DNA of 64,000 bases from Pardosa pseudoannulata (lineage: Eukaryota > Arthropoda > Arachnida > Araneae > Lycosidae), in assembly GCA_032207245.1 (NCBI GenBank), contig CM063509.1, forward strand, positions 951,774 to 1,015,773. The letters are read 5' to 3'. Under the pieces are notes generated by a model. The model was not told the origin of the DNA, made no database searches, and saw nothing but the letters and a program-made list of their open reading frames with translations. The position numbers and the translations under genes were made by a program. Positions 1 through 12,006 of this stretch are shown here, piece after piece. How positions within the stretch are numbered: the first letter of the stretch is position 1; each line of letters begins with the position of its first letter.

Positions 1-59
1 TACCCAAATAACTCCTCCATTTTCTGTTGAAACATGGAACAATGCATATCACCGTGTAG

Positions 60-72
60 GTCTTTTAAAGAC
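60..72. repeat. Dyad symmetry 1 of satellite A (representative copy)
   Basis: The 13 bases gtcttttaaagac form perfect 6-bp inverted arms (gtcttt / aaagac) around one central base. The motif recurs in most A monomers. A common variant with gtctc in place of gtctt breaks one pair of the arms. Short dyads are common in centromeric satellites and can form small cruciforms or bind dimeric proteins; no function is shown here. Confidence 0.6.
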
Positions 73-164
73 GAAGAGATTGATACTATATTTATTATAA
101 TTCATTCTGTTTATAAGAGCAGAATCGCGAAAGTGTAAATTTTCTGTAGTTGAATTTTGCGAAT

Positions 165-183
165 TTTCCGCTGTTTTCGGAAA
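165..183. repeat. Dyad symmetry 2 of satellite A (representative copy)
   Basis: tttccg-ctgtttt-cggaaa is a pair of perfect 6-bp inverted arms with a 7-base spacer. It recurs in nearly every A1 monomer. In the A2 subfamily the right arm is usually changed (tggaaa instead of cggaaa), which weakens the dyad. The dyad lies at the edge of the stretch where satellites A and B are joined in this window. Confidence 0.65.
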
Positions 184-560
184 TATACCCAAATAACTCC
201 TCCATTTTCTGTTGAAACATGGAACAATGCATATCAACGTGTAGGTCATTTAAAGACAAAGAGATTGATACTATATTTATTATAATTCATTATGTTTATA
301 AGAGCAGAATCGCGAACGTGTAAATTTTCTGTAGTTGAATTTTGCGAATTTTCCGCTGTTTTCGGAAATATACCCAAATAACTCCTCCATTTTCTGTTAA
401 AACATGGAACAATGCATATCACCGTGTAGGTCTCTTAAAGACGAAGAGATTGATACTATATTTATTATAATTCATTCTGTTTATAAGAGCAGAATCGCGA
501 AAGTGAAAATTTTCTGTAGTTGAATTTTGCGAATTTTCCGCTGTTTTCGGAAATATACCC

Positions 561-612
561 AAATAAAGTTCCATTTTAACTGAAACATGGTACGTTAATG
601 CATACTCTCTAG
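561..612. other. A(-)/B(+) junction with mosaic sequence
   Basis: Satellite A changes to B through a short chimeric stretch. A-like aaacatgg at 583-590 is followed by B-like tacgttaatg, then an A-like gcata, then B-like ctctctagtatagcc from about 605. The interleaving suggests template switching between short shared words. The A break lies in the catgtttcaac to ccgaaaacag part of the monomer, as at most other A/B borders here. Confidence 0.7.
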
Positions 613-3600
613 TATAGCCTAAAACCGTGTTTACGCTATTTAAGCAAGTCTAATGTCGAGAGCTTGAGTAGTTCGCTTAAATTTGCTTGTTTCTCAAAAT
701 TGACATTTAGCGTCTAAACAGTCCAAATATACAAGTTCGACGATATTAACGAAACTACTTAAAGTACGTTAATGAAACTCTCTAGTATAGCCTAAAACCG
801 TGTTTTACGCTATTTAAGCAAGTCTAATGTCGAGTGCTGGAGTAGTTCGCTTAAATTTGCTTGTTTCTCAAAATTGACTTTTAGCGTCTAAACAGTCCAA
901 ATATACAAGTTCGACGATATTAACGAAACTACTTAAAGTACGTTAATGAAACTCTCTAGTATAGCCTAAAACCGTGTTTTACGCTATTTAAGCAAGTCTA
1001 ATGACGAGAGCTTGAGTAGTTCGCTTAAATTTGCTTGTTTCTCAAAATTGACTTTTAGCGTCTAAACAGTCCAAATATACAAGTTCGACGATATTAACGA
1101 AACTACTTAAAGTACGTTAATGAAACTCTCTAGTATAGCCTAAAACCGTGTTTTACGCTATATAAGCAAGTCTAATGACGAGAGCTTGAGTAGTTCGCTT
1201 AAATTTGCTTGTTTCTCAAAATTGACTTTTAGCGTCTAAACAGTCCAAATATACAAGTTCGACGATATTAACGAAACTACTTAAAGTACGTTAATGAAAC
1301 TCTCTAGTATAGCCTAAAACCGTGTTTTACGCTATTTAAGCAAGTCTAATGACGAGCTTGAGTAGTTCGCTTAAATTTGCTTGTTTCTCAAAATTGACTT
1401 TTAGCGTCTAAACAGTCCAAATATACAAGTTCGACGATATTAACGAAACTACTTAAAGTACGTTAATGAAACTCTCTAGTATAGCCTAAAACCGTGTTTT
1501 ACGCTATATAAGCAAGTCTAATGACGAGAGCTTGAGTAGTTCGCTAAAATTTGCTTGTTTCTCAAAATTGACTTTTAGCGTCTAAACAGTCCAAATATAC
1601 AAGTTCGACGATATTAACGAAACTACTTAAAGTACGTTAATGAAACTCTCTAGTATAGCCTAAAACCGTGTTTTACGCTATTTAAGCAAGTCTAATGACG
1701 AGAGCTTGAGTAGTTCGCTTAAATTTGCTTGTTTCTCAAAATTGACTTTTAGCGTCTAAACAGTCCAAATATACAAGTTCGACGATATTAACGAAACTAC
1801 TTAAAGTACGTTAATGAAACTCTCTAGTATAGCCTAAAACCGTGTTTTACGCTATTTAAGCAAGTCTAATGTCGAGAGCTTGAGTAGTTCGCTTAAATTT
1901 GCTTGTTTCTCAAAATTGACTTTTAGCGTCTAAACAGTCCAAATATACAAGTTCGACGATATTAACGAAACTACTTAAAGTACGTTAATGAAACTCTCTA
2001 GTATAGCCTAAAACCGTGTTTTACGCTATTTAAGCAAGTCTAATGACGAGCTTGAGTAGTTCGCTTAAAATCGCTTGTTTCTCAAAATTGACTTTTAGCG
2101 TCTAAACAGTCCAAATATACAAGTTCGACGATATTAACGAAACTACTTAAAGTACGTTAATGAAACTCTCTAGTATAGCCTAAAACCGTGTTTTACGCTA
2201 TTTAAGCAAGTCTAATGACGAGAGCTTGAGTAGTTCGCTTAAATTTGCTTGTTTCTCAAAATTGACTTTTAGCGTCTAAACAGTCCAAATATACAAGTTC
2301 GACGATATTAACGAAACTACTTAAAGTACGTTAATGAAACTCTCTAGTATAGCCTAAAACCGTGTTTTACGCTATTTAAGCAAGTCTAATGACGAGAGCT
2401 TGAGTAGTTCGCTTAAAATCGCTTGTTTCTCAAAATTGACTTTTAGCGTCTAAACAGTCCAAATATACAAGTTCGACGATATTAACGAAACTACTTAAAG
2501 TACGTTAATGAAACTCTCTAGTATAGCCTAAAACCGTGTTTTACGCTATTTAAGCAAGTCTAATGACGAGAGCTTGAGTAGTTCGCTAAAATTTGCTTGT
2601 TTCTCAAAATTGACTTTTAGCGTCTAAACAGTCCAAATATACAAGTTCGACGATATTAACGAAACTACTTAAAGTACGTTAATGAAACTCTCTAGTATAG
2701 CCTAAAACCGTGTTTTACGCTATTTAAGCAAGTCTAATGTCGAGTGCTGGAGTAGTTCGCTTAAAATCGCTTGTTTCTCAAAATTGACTTTTAGCGTCTA
2801 AACAGTCCAAATATACAAGTTCGACGATATTAACGAAACTACTTAAAGTACGTTAATGAAACTCTCTAGTATAGCCTAAAACCGTGTTTTACGCTATTTA
2901 AGCAAGTCTAATGACGAGAGCTTGAGTAGTTCGCTTAAAATCGCTTGTTTCTCAAAATTGACTTTTAGCGTCTAAACAGGCCAAATATACAAGTTCGACG
3001 ATATTAACGAAACTACTTAAAGTACGTTAATGAAACTCTCTAGTATAGCCTAAAACCGTGTTTTACGCTATTTAAGCAAGTCTAATGACGAGAGCTTGAG
3101 TAGTTCGCTTAAAATCGCTTGTTTCTCAAAATTGACTTTTAGCGTCTAAACAGTCCAAATATACAAGTTCGACGATATTAACGAAACTACTTAAAGTACG
3201 TTAATGAAACTCTCTAGTATAGCCTAAAACCGTGTTTTACGCTATTTAAGCAAGTCTAATGTCGAGTGCTTGAGTAGTTCGCTTAAAATCGCTTGTTTCT
3301 CAAAATTGACTTTTAGCGTCTAAACAGGCCAAATATACAAGTTCGACGATATTAACGAAACTACTTAAAGTACGTTAATGAAACTCTCTAGTATAGCCTA
3401 AAACCGTGTTTTACGCTATTTAAGCAAGTCTAATAAGAGCTTGAGTAGTTCGCTTAAAATCGCTTGTTTCTCAAAATTGACTTTTAGCGTCTAAACAGTC
3501 CAAATATACAAGTTCGACGATATTAACGAAACTACTTAAAGTACGTTAATGAAACTCTCTAGTATAGCCTAAAACCGTGTTTTACGCTATTTAAGCAAGT

Positions 3601-4226
3601 CTAATGACGAGAGCTTGAGTAGTTCGCTTAAAATCGCTTGTTTCTCAAAATTGACTTTTAGCGTCTAAACAGGCCAAATATACAAGTTCGACGATATTAA
3701 CGAAACTACTTAAAGTACGTTAATGAAACTCTCTAGTATAGCCTAAAACCGTGTTTTACGCTATTTAAGCAAGTCTAATGACGAGAGCTTGAGTAGTTCG
3801 CTTAAATTTGCTTGTTTCTCAAAATTGACTTTTAGCGTCTAAACAGTCCAAATATACAAGTTCGACGATATTAACGAAACTACTTAAAGTACGTTAATGA
3901 AACTCTCTAGTATAGCCTAAAACCGTGTTTTACGCTATTTAAGCAAGTCTAATGACGAGAGCTTGAGTAGTTCGCTTAAATTTGCTTGTTTCTCAAAATT
4001 GACTTTTAGCGTCTAAACAGTCCAAATATACAAGTTCGACGATATTAACGAAACTACTTAAAGTACGTTAATGAAACTCTCTAGTATAGCCTAAAACCGT
4101 GTTTTACGCTATTTAAGCAAGTCTAATGACGAGAGCTTGAGTAGTTCGCTTAAATTTGCTTGTTTCTCAAAATTGACTTTTAGCGTCTAAACAGTCCAAA
4201 TATACAAGTTCGAAAATATTAACGAA
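591..4226 (+). repeat. Satellite B array 1 (about 21 monomers of 174 bp)
   Basis: Successive copies of aatgaaactctctagtatag at 771, 945, 1119 and 1293 are 174 bp apart. The block starts at the tacgttaatg phase and stops at attaacgaaa, so it is close to 21 whole monomers minus about 10 bp. Small deletions are visible, such as a 2-bp loss near 1352 and about 4 bp near 3433. Two subtypes intermingle: cttaaatttgcttg dominates to about 2050, then cttaaaatcgcttg becomes frequent. A caggcc variant (for cagtcc) accompanies the second type near 2980-3700. No gene is supported. Confidence 0.95.
747..771. repeat. Dyad symmetry in satellite B (representative copy)
   Basis: taacg and cgtta form perfect 5-bp inverted arms around a 15-base spacer that itself contains the near-palindrome acttaaagt. 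It recurs in almost every B monomer. It is comparable in size to the dyads in satellite A. No binding function can be inferred from sequence alone. Confidence 0.55.
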
Positions 4227-4236
4227 AATTTACACG
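4226..4236. other. B/A junction at a gaaaa microhomology
   Basis: Satellite B attaacgaaa passes into satellite A gaaaatttacacg through the shared word gaaaa. This is the one clear B-to-A border that does not use the usual A breakpoint window. It is followed within about 90 bp by a short B patch that does. Confidence 0.65.
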
Positions 4237-6155
4237 TCGTAGCTCTTATAAACTAATCTTATAATAAAATAGTGATCGCTTTAAAAGACCTAGCTGAGTA
4301 TGCATTGTTCCATGTTTCAAAATTGACTTTTAGCGTACAAAACAGCGGAAAATTCGCAAAATTCAACTACAGAAAATATACACGTTCGCGATTCTGCTCT
4401 TATAAACTTAATGAATTATAATAAATATAGTATCAATCTCTTCGTCTTTAAAAGACCTACACGGTGATATGCATTGTTCCATGTTTCAACAGAAAATGGT
4501 TGAGTTATTTGGGTATATTTCCGAAAACAGCGGAAAATTCGCAAAATTCAACTACAGAAAATTTATACGTTCGCGATTCTGCTCTTATAAACAGAATGAA
4601 TTATAATAAATATAGTATCAATCTCTTCGTTTTTTAAAGACCTACACGGTGATATGCATTGTTCCATGTTTCAACAGAAAATGGAGGAGTTATTTGGGTA
4701 TATTTCCGAAAACAGCGGAAAATTCGCAAAATTCAACTACAGAAAATTTACACGTTCGCGATTCTGCTCTTATAAACATAATGAATTATAATAAATATAG
4801 TATCAATCTCTTCGTCTTTAAGAGACCTACACGGTGATATGCATTGTTCCATGTTTCAACAGAAAATAAAGGAGTTATTTGGGTATATTTCCGAAAACAG
4901 CGGAAAATTCGCAAAATTCAACTACAGAAAATTTACACTTTCGCGATTCTGCTCTTATAAACAGAATGAATTATAATAAATATAGTATCAATCTCTTCGT
5001 CTTTAAAAGACCTACACGGTGATATGCATTGTTCCATGTTTCAACAGAAAATAGAGGAGTTATTTGGGTATATTTCCGAAAACAGCGGAAAATTCGCAAA
5101 ATTCAACTACAGAAAATTTACACTTTCGCGATTCTGCTCTTATAAACAGAATGAATTGTAATAAATATAGTATCAATCTCTTCGTCTTTAAGAGACCTAC
5201 ACGGTGATATGCATTGTTCCATGTTTCAACAGGAAATGGAGGAGTTATTTGGGTATATTTCCGAAAACAGCGGAAAATTCGCAAAATTCAACTACAGAAA
5301 ATTTACACGTTCGCGATTCTGCTCTTATAAACAGAATGAATTATAATAAATATAGTATCAATCTCTTCGTCTTTTAGAGACCTACACGGTGATATGCATT
5401 GTTCCATGTTTCAACAGAAAATGGAGGAGTTATTGAATATATTTACGAAAACAGCGTAAAATTCGCAAAATTCAACTACAGAAAATTTACACGTTCGCGA
5501 TTCTGCTCTTATAAACAGAATGAATTATAATAAATATAGTATCAATCTCTTCGTCTTTAAGAGACCTACACGGTGATATGCATTGTTCCATGTTTCAACA
5601 GAAAATGGAGGAGTTATTTGGGTATATTTCCGAAAACAGCGGAGAATTCGCAAAATTCAACTACAGAAAATTTACACGTTCGCGATTCTGCTCTTATAAA
5701 CAGAATGAATTATAATAAATATAGTATCAATCTCTTTGTCTTTAAGAGACCTACACGGTGATATGCATTGTTCCATGTTTCAACAAAAAATGGAGGAGTT
5801 ATTTGGGTATATTTCCGAAAACAGCGGAAAATTCGCAAAATTCAACTACAGAAAATTTACACTTTCGCGATTCTGTTCTTATAAACAGAATGAATTATAA
5901 TAAATATAGTATCAATCTCTTCGTCTTTAAAAGACCTACACGGTGATATGCATTGTTCCATGTTTCAACAGAAAATGGAGGAGTTATTTGGGTATATTTC
6001 CGAAAACAGCGGAGAATTCGCAAAATTCAACTACAGAAAATTTACACGTTCGCGATTCTGCTCTTATAAACAGAATGAATTATAATAAATATAGTATCAA
6101 TCTCTTCGTCTTTAAGAGACCTACACGGTGATATGCATTGTTCCATGTTTTTAAA
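4227..6155 (+). repeat. Satellite A array (about 10.4 monomers, plus orientation)
   Basis: 185-bp copies in the orientation opposite to both flanks of the window. The first copy (4227-4345) is the most diverged, with several indels in the tacacgtcgtagctc and aaaatagtgatcgc parts and a patch of satellite B. Later copies are close to consensus. From about 4840 to 6100 variants alternate between tacactttcgcg and tacacgttcgcg. A roughly 3-bp-shorter copy with a diverged ttgaatatatttacg segment lies at about 5430. The array ends abruptly at ccatgttt (6150), where B begins. Confidence 0.95.
4310..4345 (+). repeat. Short satellite B patch inside a satellite A monomer
   Basis: After A-type ttccatgttt the sequence reads caaaattgacttttagcgta, which is satellite B, and then returns to A at aaaacagcggaaaattcgc. 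About 25-30 bp of B replace about 50 bp of A. Both ends sit on words the two families share (gtttc and aaacag). This fits gene conversion or template switching. Point mutation of A would not produce a precise B segment. Confidence 0.75.
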
Positions 6156-6170
6156 ACGCTTTTAAGCAAG
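6141..6170. other. A(+)/B(+) junction
   Basis: A-type attgttccatgttt is followed by ttaaaacgct and then B-type tttaagcaagtctaatg. The B phase at entry (acgct) is the same as at the later A-to-B borders near 14004, 17355 and 20685. The A break comes right after catgttt. Confidence 0.85.
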
Positions 6171-9100
6171 TCTAATGACGAGAGCTTGAGTAGTTCGCTT
6201 AAATTTGCTTGTTTCTCAAAATTGACTTTTAGCGTCTAAACAGTCCAAATATACAAGTTCGACGATATTAACGAAACTACTTAAAGTACGTTAATGAAAC
6301 TCTCTAGTATAGCCTAAAACCGTGTTTTACGCTATTTAAGCAAGTCTAATGACGAGAGCTTGAGTAGTTCGCTTAAATTTGCTTGTTTCTCAAAATTGAC
6401 TTTTAGCGTCTAAACAGTCCAAATATACAAGTTCGACGATATTAACGAAACTACTTAAAGTACGTTAATGAAACTCTCTAGTATAGCCTAAAACCGTGTT
6501 TTACGCTATTTAAGCAAGTCTAATGACGAGAGCTTGAGTAGTTCGCTTAAATTTGCTTGTTTCTCAAAATTGACTTTTAGCGTCTAAACAGTCCAAATAT
6601 ACAAGTTCGACGATATTAACGAAACTACTTAAAGTACGTTAATGAAACTCTCTAGTATAGCCTAAAACCGTGTTTTACGCTATATAAGCAAGTCTAATGA
6701 CGAGAGCTTGAGTAGTTCGCTTAAATTTGCTTGTTTCTCAAAATTGACTTTTAGCGTCTAAACAGTCCAAATATACAAGTTCGACGATATTAACGAAACT
6801 ACTTAAAGTACGTTAATGAAACTCTATAGTATAGCCTAAAACCGTGTTTTACGCTATTTAAGCAAGTCTAATGACGAGAGCTTGAGTAGTTCGCTTAAAT
6901 TTGCTTGTTTCTCAAAATTGACTTTTAGCGTCTAAACAGTCCAAATATACAAGTTCGACGATATTAACGAAACTACTTAAAGTACGTTAATGAAACTCTC
7001 TAGTATAGCCTAAAACCGTGTTTTTACGCTATTTAAGCAAGTCTAATGACGAGAGCTTGAGTAGTTCGCTTAAATTTGCTTGTTTCTCAAAATTGACTTT
7101 TAGCGTCTAAACAGTCCAAATATACAAGTTCGACGATATTAACGAAACTACTTAAAGTACGTTAATGAAACTCTCTAGTATAGCCTAAAACCGTGTTTTA
7201 CGCTATTTAAGCAAGTCTAATGACGAGAGCTTGAGTAGTTCGCTAAAATTTGCTTGTTTCTCAAAATTGACTTTTAGCGTCTAAACAGTCCAAATATACA
7301 AGTTCGACGATATTAACGAAACTACTTAAAGTACGTTAATGAAACTCTCTAGTATAGCCTAAAACCGTGTTTTACGCTATTGAAGCAAGTCTAAGGACGA
7401 GAGCTTGAGTAGTTCGCTTAAAATCGCTTGTTTCTCAAAATTGACTTTTAGCGTCTAAACAGTCCAAATATACAAGTTCGACGATATTAACGAAACTACT
7501 TAAAGTACGTTAATGAAACTCTCTAGTATAGCCTAAAACCGTGTTTTACGCTATTTAAGCAAGTCTAATGACGAGAGCTTGAGTAGTTCGCTTAAATTTG
7601 CTTGTTTCTCAAAATTGACTTTTAGCGTCTAAACAGTCCAAATATACAAGTTCGACGATATTAACGAAACTACTTAAAGTACGTTAATGAAACTCTAGTA
7701 TAGCCTAAAACCGTGTTTTACGCTATTTAAGCAAGTCTAATGACGAGAGCTTGAGTAGTTCGCTTAAATTTGCTTGTTTCTCAAAATTGACTTTTAGCGT
7801 CTAAACAGTCCAAATATACAAGTTCGACGATATTAACGAAACTACTTAAAGTACGTTAATGAAACTCTCTAGTATAGCCTAAAACCGTGTTTTACGCTAT
7901 TTAAGCAAGTCTAATGACGAGAGCTTGAGTAGTTCGCTTAAAATCGCTTGTTTCTCAAAATTGACTTTTAGCGTCTAAACAGTCCAAATATACAAGTTCG
8001 ACGATATTAACGAAACTACTTAAAGTACGTTAATGAAACTCTCTAGTATAGCCTAAAACCGTGTTTTACGCTATTTAAGCAAGTCTAATGACGAGAGCTT
8101 GAGTAGTTCGCTTAAAATCGCTTGTTTCTCAAAATTGACTTTTAGCGTCTAAACAGTCCAAATATACAAGTTCGACGATATTAACGAAACTACTTAAAGT
8201 ACGTTAATGAAACTCTCTAGTATAGCCTAAAACCGTGTTTTACGCTATTTAAGCAAGTCTAATGACGAGAGCTTGAGTAGTTCGCTTAAAATCGCTTGTT
8301 TCTCAAAATTGACTTTTAGCGTCTAAACAGTCCAAATATACAAGTTCGACGATATTAACGAAACTACTTAAAGTACGTTAATGAAACTCTCTAGTATAGC
8401 CTAAAACCGTGTTTTACGCTATTTAAGCAAGTCTAATGACGAGAGCTTGAGTAGTTCGCTAAAATTTGCTTGTTTCTCAAAATTGACTTTTAGCGTCTAA
8501 ACAGTCCAAATATACAAGTTCGACGATATTAACGAAACTACTTAAAGTACGTTAATGAAACTCTCTAGTATAGCCTAAAACCGTGTTTTACGCTATTTAA
8601 GCAAGTCTAATGACGAGAGCTTGAGTAGTTCGCTTAAATTTGCTTGTTTCTCAAAATTGACTTTTAGCGTCTAAACAGTCCAAATATACAAGTTCGACGA
8701 TATTAACGAAACTACTTAAAGTACGTTAATGAAACTCTCTAGTATAGCCTAAAACCGTGTTTTACGCTATTTAAGCAAGTCTAATGACGAGAGCTTGAGT
8801 AGTTCGCTTAAATTTGCTTGTTTCTCAAAATTGACTTTTAGCGTCTAAACAGTCCAAATATACAAGTTCGACGATATTAACGAAACTACTTAAAGTACGT
8901 TAATGAAACTCTCTAGTATAGCCTAAAACCGTGTTTTACGCTATTTAAGCAAGTCTAATGACGAGAGCTTGAGTAGTTCGCTTAAATTTGCTTGTTTCTC
9001 AAAATTGACTTTTAGCGTCTAAACAGTCCAAATATACAAGTTCGACGATATTAACGAAACTACTTAAAGTACGTTAATGAAACTCTCTAGTATAGCCTAA

Positions 9101-11990
9101 AACCGTGTTTTACGCTATTTAAGCAAGTCTAATGACGAGAGCTTGAGTAGTTCGCTTAAATCGCTTGTTTCTCAAAATTGACTTTTAGCGTCTAAACAGT
9201 CCAAATATACAAGTTCGACGATATTAACGAAACTACTTAAAGTACGTTAATGAAACTCTCTAGTATAGCCTAAAACCGTGTTTTACGCTATTTAAGCAAG
9301 TCTAATGACGAGAGCTTGAGTAGTTCGCTTAAAATCGCTTGTTTCTCAAAATTGACTTTTAGCGTCTAAACAGTCCAAATATACAAGTTCGACGATATTA
9401 ACGAAACTACTTAAAGTACGTTAATGAAACTCTCTAGTATAGCCTAAAACCGTGTTTTACGCTATTTAAGCAAGTCTAATGACGAGAGCTTGAGTAGTTC
9501 GCTTAAAATCGCTTGTTTCTCAAAATTGACTTTTAGCGTCTAAACAGTCCAAATATACAAGTTCGACGATATTAACGAAACTACTTAAAGTACGTTAATG
9601 AAACTCTCTAGTATAGCCTAAAACCGTGTTTTACGCTATTTAAGCAAGTCTAATGACGAGAGCTTGAGTAGTTCGCTTAAATTTGCTTGTTTCTCAAAAT
9701 TGACTTTTAGCGTCTAAACAGTCCAAATATACAAGTTCGACGATATAAACGAAACTACTTAAAGTACTTTAATGAAACTTTCTAGTATAGCTTAAAACCG
9801 TGATTTACGCTATTAAGCAAGTCTAATGACGAGAGCTTGAGTAGTTCGCTTAATTTCGCTTGTTTCTCAAAATTGACTGTTAGCGTCTAAACAGTCCAAA
9901 TATACAAGTTCGACGATATTAACGAAACTACTTAAAGTACGTTAATGAAACTCTCTAGTATAGCCTAAAACCGTGTTTTACGCTATTTAAGCAAGTCTAA
10001 TGGCGAGAGCTTGAGTAGTTCGCTTAAATTTGCTTGTTTCTCAAAATTGACTTTTAGCGTCTAAACAGTCCAAATATACAAGTTCGACGATATTAACGAA
10101 ACTACTTAAAGTACGTTAATGAAACTCTCTAGTATAGCCTAAAACCGTGTTTTACGCTATTTAAGCAAGTCTAATGACAAGAGCTTGAGTAGTTCGCTTA
10201 AAATCGCTTCTTTCGCAAAATTGACTTTTAGCGTCTAAACAGGCCAAATATACAAGTTCGACGATATTAACGAAACTACTTAAAGTACGTTAATGAAACT
10301 TCCTAGTATAGCCTAAAACCGTGTATTACGCTATTTAAGCAAGTCTAATGAAGAGAGCTTGAGTAGTTCGCTTAATTTCGCTTGTTTCTCAAAATTGACT
10401 GTTAGCGTCTAAACAGTCCAAATATACAAGTTCGACGATATTAACGAAACTACTTCAAGTACGTTAATGAAACTCTCTAGTATAGCCTAAAACCGTGTTT
10501 TACGCTATTTAAGCTAGTCTAATGACAACAGCTTGAGTAGTTCGCCTAAATTTGCTTGTTTCTCAAAATTGACTTTTAGCGTCTAAACAGTCCAAATATA
10601 CAAGTTCGACGATATTAACGAAACTACTTAAAGTACGTTAATGAAACTCTCTAGTATAACCTAAAACCGTGATTTACGCTATTTAAGCAAGTCTAATGTC
10701 GAGTGCTTGAGAAGTTCGCATAAAATCGCTTGTTTCTCAAAATTGACTTTTAGCGTCTAAACAGGCCAAATATACAAGTTCGACGATATTAACGAAACTA
10801 CTTAAAGTACGTTAATGAAACTCTCTAGTATAGCCTAAAACCGTGTTTTACGCTATTTAAGCAAGTCTAATGACAAGAGCTTGAGTAGTTCGCTTAAAAT
10901 CGCTTGTTTCTCAAAATTGACTTTTAGCGTCTAAACAGTCCAAATATACAAGTTCGACGATATTAACGAAACTACTTAAAGTACGTTAATGAAACTCTCT
11001 AGTATAGCCTAAAACCGTGTTTTACGCTATTTAAGCAAGTCTAATGACGAGTGCTTGAGTAGTTCGCTTAAAATCGCTTGTTTCTCAAAATTGACTTTTA
11101 GCGTCTAAACAGGCCAAATATACAAGTTCGACGATATTAACGAAACTACTTAAAGTACGTTAATGAAACTCTCTAGTATAGCCTAAAACCGTGTTTTACG
11201 CTATTTAAACAAGTCTAATGACGAGAGCTTGAGTAGTTCGCTTAAATTTGCTTGTTTCTCAAAATTGACTTTTAGCGTCTAAACAGTCCAAATATACAAG
11301 TTCGACGATATTAACGAAACTACTTAAAGTACGTTAATGAAACTCTCTAGTATAGCCTAAAACCGTGTTTTACGCTATTTAAGAAAGTCTAATGACGAGA
11401 GCTTGAGTAGTTCGCTTAAAATCGCTTGTTTCTCAAAATTGACTTTTAGCGTCTAAACAGTCCAAATATACAAGTTCGACGATATTAACGAAACTACTTA
11501 AAGTACGTTAATGAAACTTCCTAGTATAGCCTAAAACCGTGTTTTACGCTATATAAGCAAGTCTAATGACGAGAGCTTGAGTAGTTCGCTTAAATTTGCT
11601 TGTTTCTCAAAATTGACTTTTAGCGTCTAAACAGTCCAAATATACAAGTTCGACGATATTAACGAAACTACTTAAAGTACGTTAATGAAACTCTCCAGTA
11701 TAGCCTAAAACCGTGTTTTACGCTATATAAGCAAGTCTAATGACGAGAGCTTGAGTAGTTCGCTTAAATTTGCTTGTTTCTCAAAATTGACTTTTAGCGT
11801 CTAAACAGTCCAAATATACAAGTTCGACGATATTAACGAAACTACTTAAAGTACGCTAATGAAACTCTCTAGTATAGCCTAAAACCGTGTTTTACGCTAT
11901 TTAAGCAAGTCTAATGACGAGAGCTTGAGTAGTTCGCTTAAAATCGCTTGTTTCTCAAAATTGACTTTTAGCGTCTAAACAGGCCAAATA
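6156..11990 (+). repeat. Satellite B array 2 (about 33.5 monomers)
   Basis: The largest B block. It begins at the acgct phase and ends at gccaaatat, giving 33 whole 174-bp monomers plus about 95 bp. Most copies are near-identical. Small indels occur near 7021, 7684, 9159 and 9811. The cttaaatttgcttg and cttaaaatcgcttg subtypes are interspersed, and ctatttaag and ctatataag alternate. A more diverged stretch lies at about 9740-10740. No gene is supported anywhere in the block. Confidence 0.95.
9740..10740 (+). repeat. Diverged satellite B stretch with a 3-monomer periodicity
   Basis: Private changes cluster here: cttaatttcgcttg with gactgttagcg occurs at 9847 and again at 10369, exactly 522 bp (three monomers) apart. 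Other scattered changes include aagtactttaatg, gaagagagc, gacaacagc and gtgatttacg. The neighbouring B copies are far more uniform. This suggests a small local three-monomer duplication that later homogenisation has not erased. Confidence 0.7.
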
Positions 11991-12006
11991 TTTCCGAAAA
12001 CAGCGG
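11981..12006. other. B/A(+) junction at a shared atat
   Basis: B-type aaacaggccaaata passes directly into A-type tttccgaaaacagcgg. The overlap word is atat. The same exit phase of B and entry phase of A are used near 14971 and 18320. Confidence 0.85.

Larger units (their letters stand above)
1..590 (-). repeat. Satellite A array, left flank (185-bp monomers, minus orientation)
   Basis: About 3.2 head-to-tail copies of a 185-bp monomer. Successive copies of the motif gaaacatggaacaatgcata sit 185 bp apart. The monomers read in the same direction as the long array after 20920 and opposite to the A copies between 4227 and 20684. The last copy decays: after aaatatacccaaataa at about 551-566 comes a diverged stretch, agttccattttaactgaaac, leading into satellite B at about 591. 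The window starts inside the array, so its true left end is not seen. No gene is supported here. Confidence 0.95.

Noticed and set aside
591..6155. Common ancestry of satellites A and B
   Set aside because: They share short words (tgtttc, aaacag, aaatat, acgaa) in a loosely similar order, but by eye no convincing alignment extends beyond these; AT-rich chance similarity is enough to explain it.
591..11990. CRISPR-like regular repetition
   Set aside because: Repeats are full 174- or 185-bp tandem monomers with no unique spacers and no associated genes.
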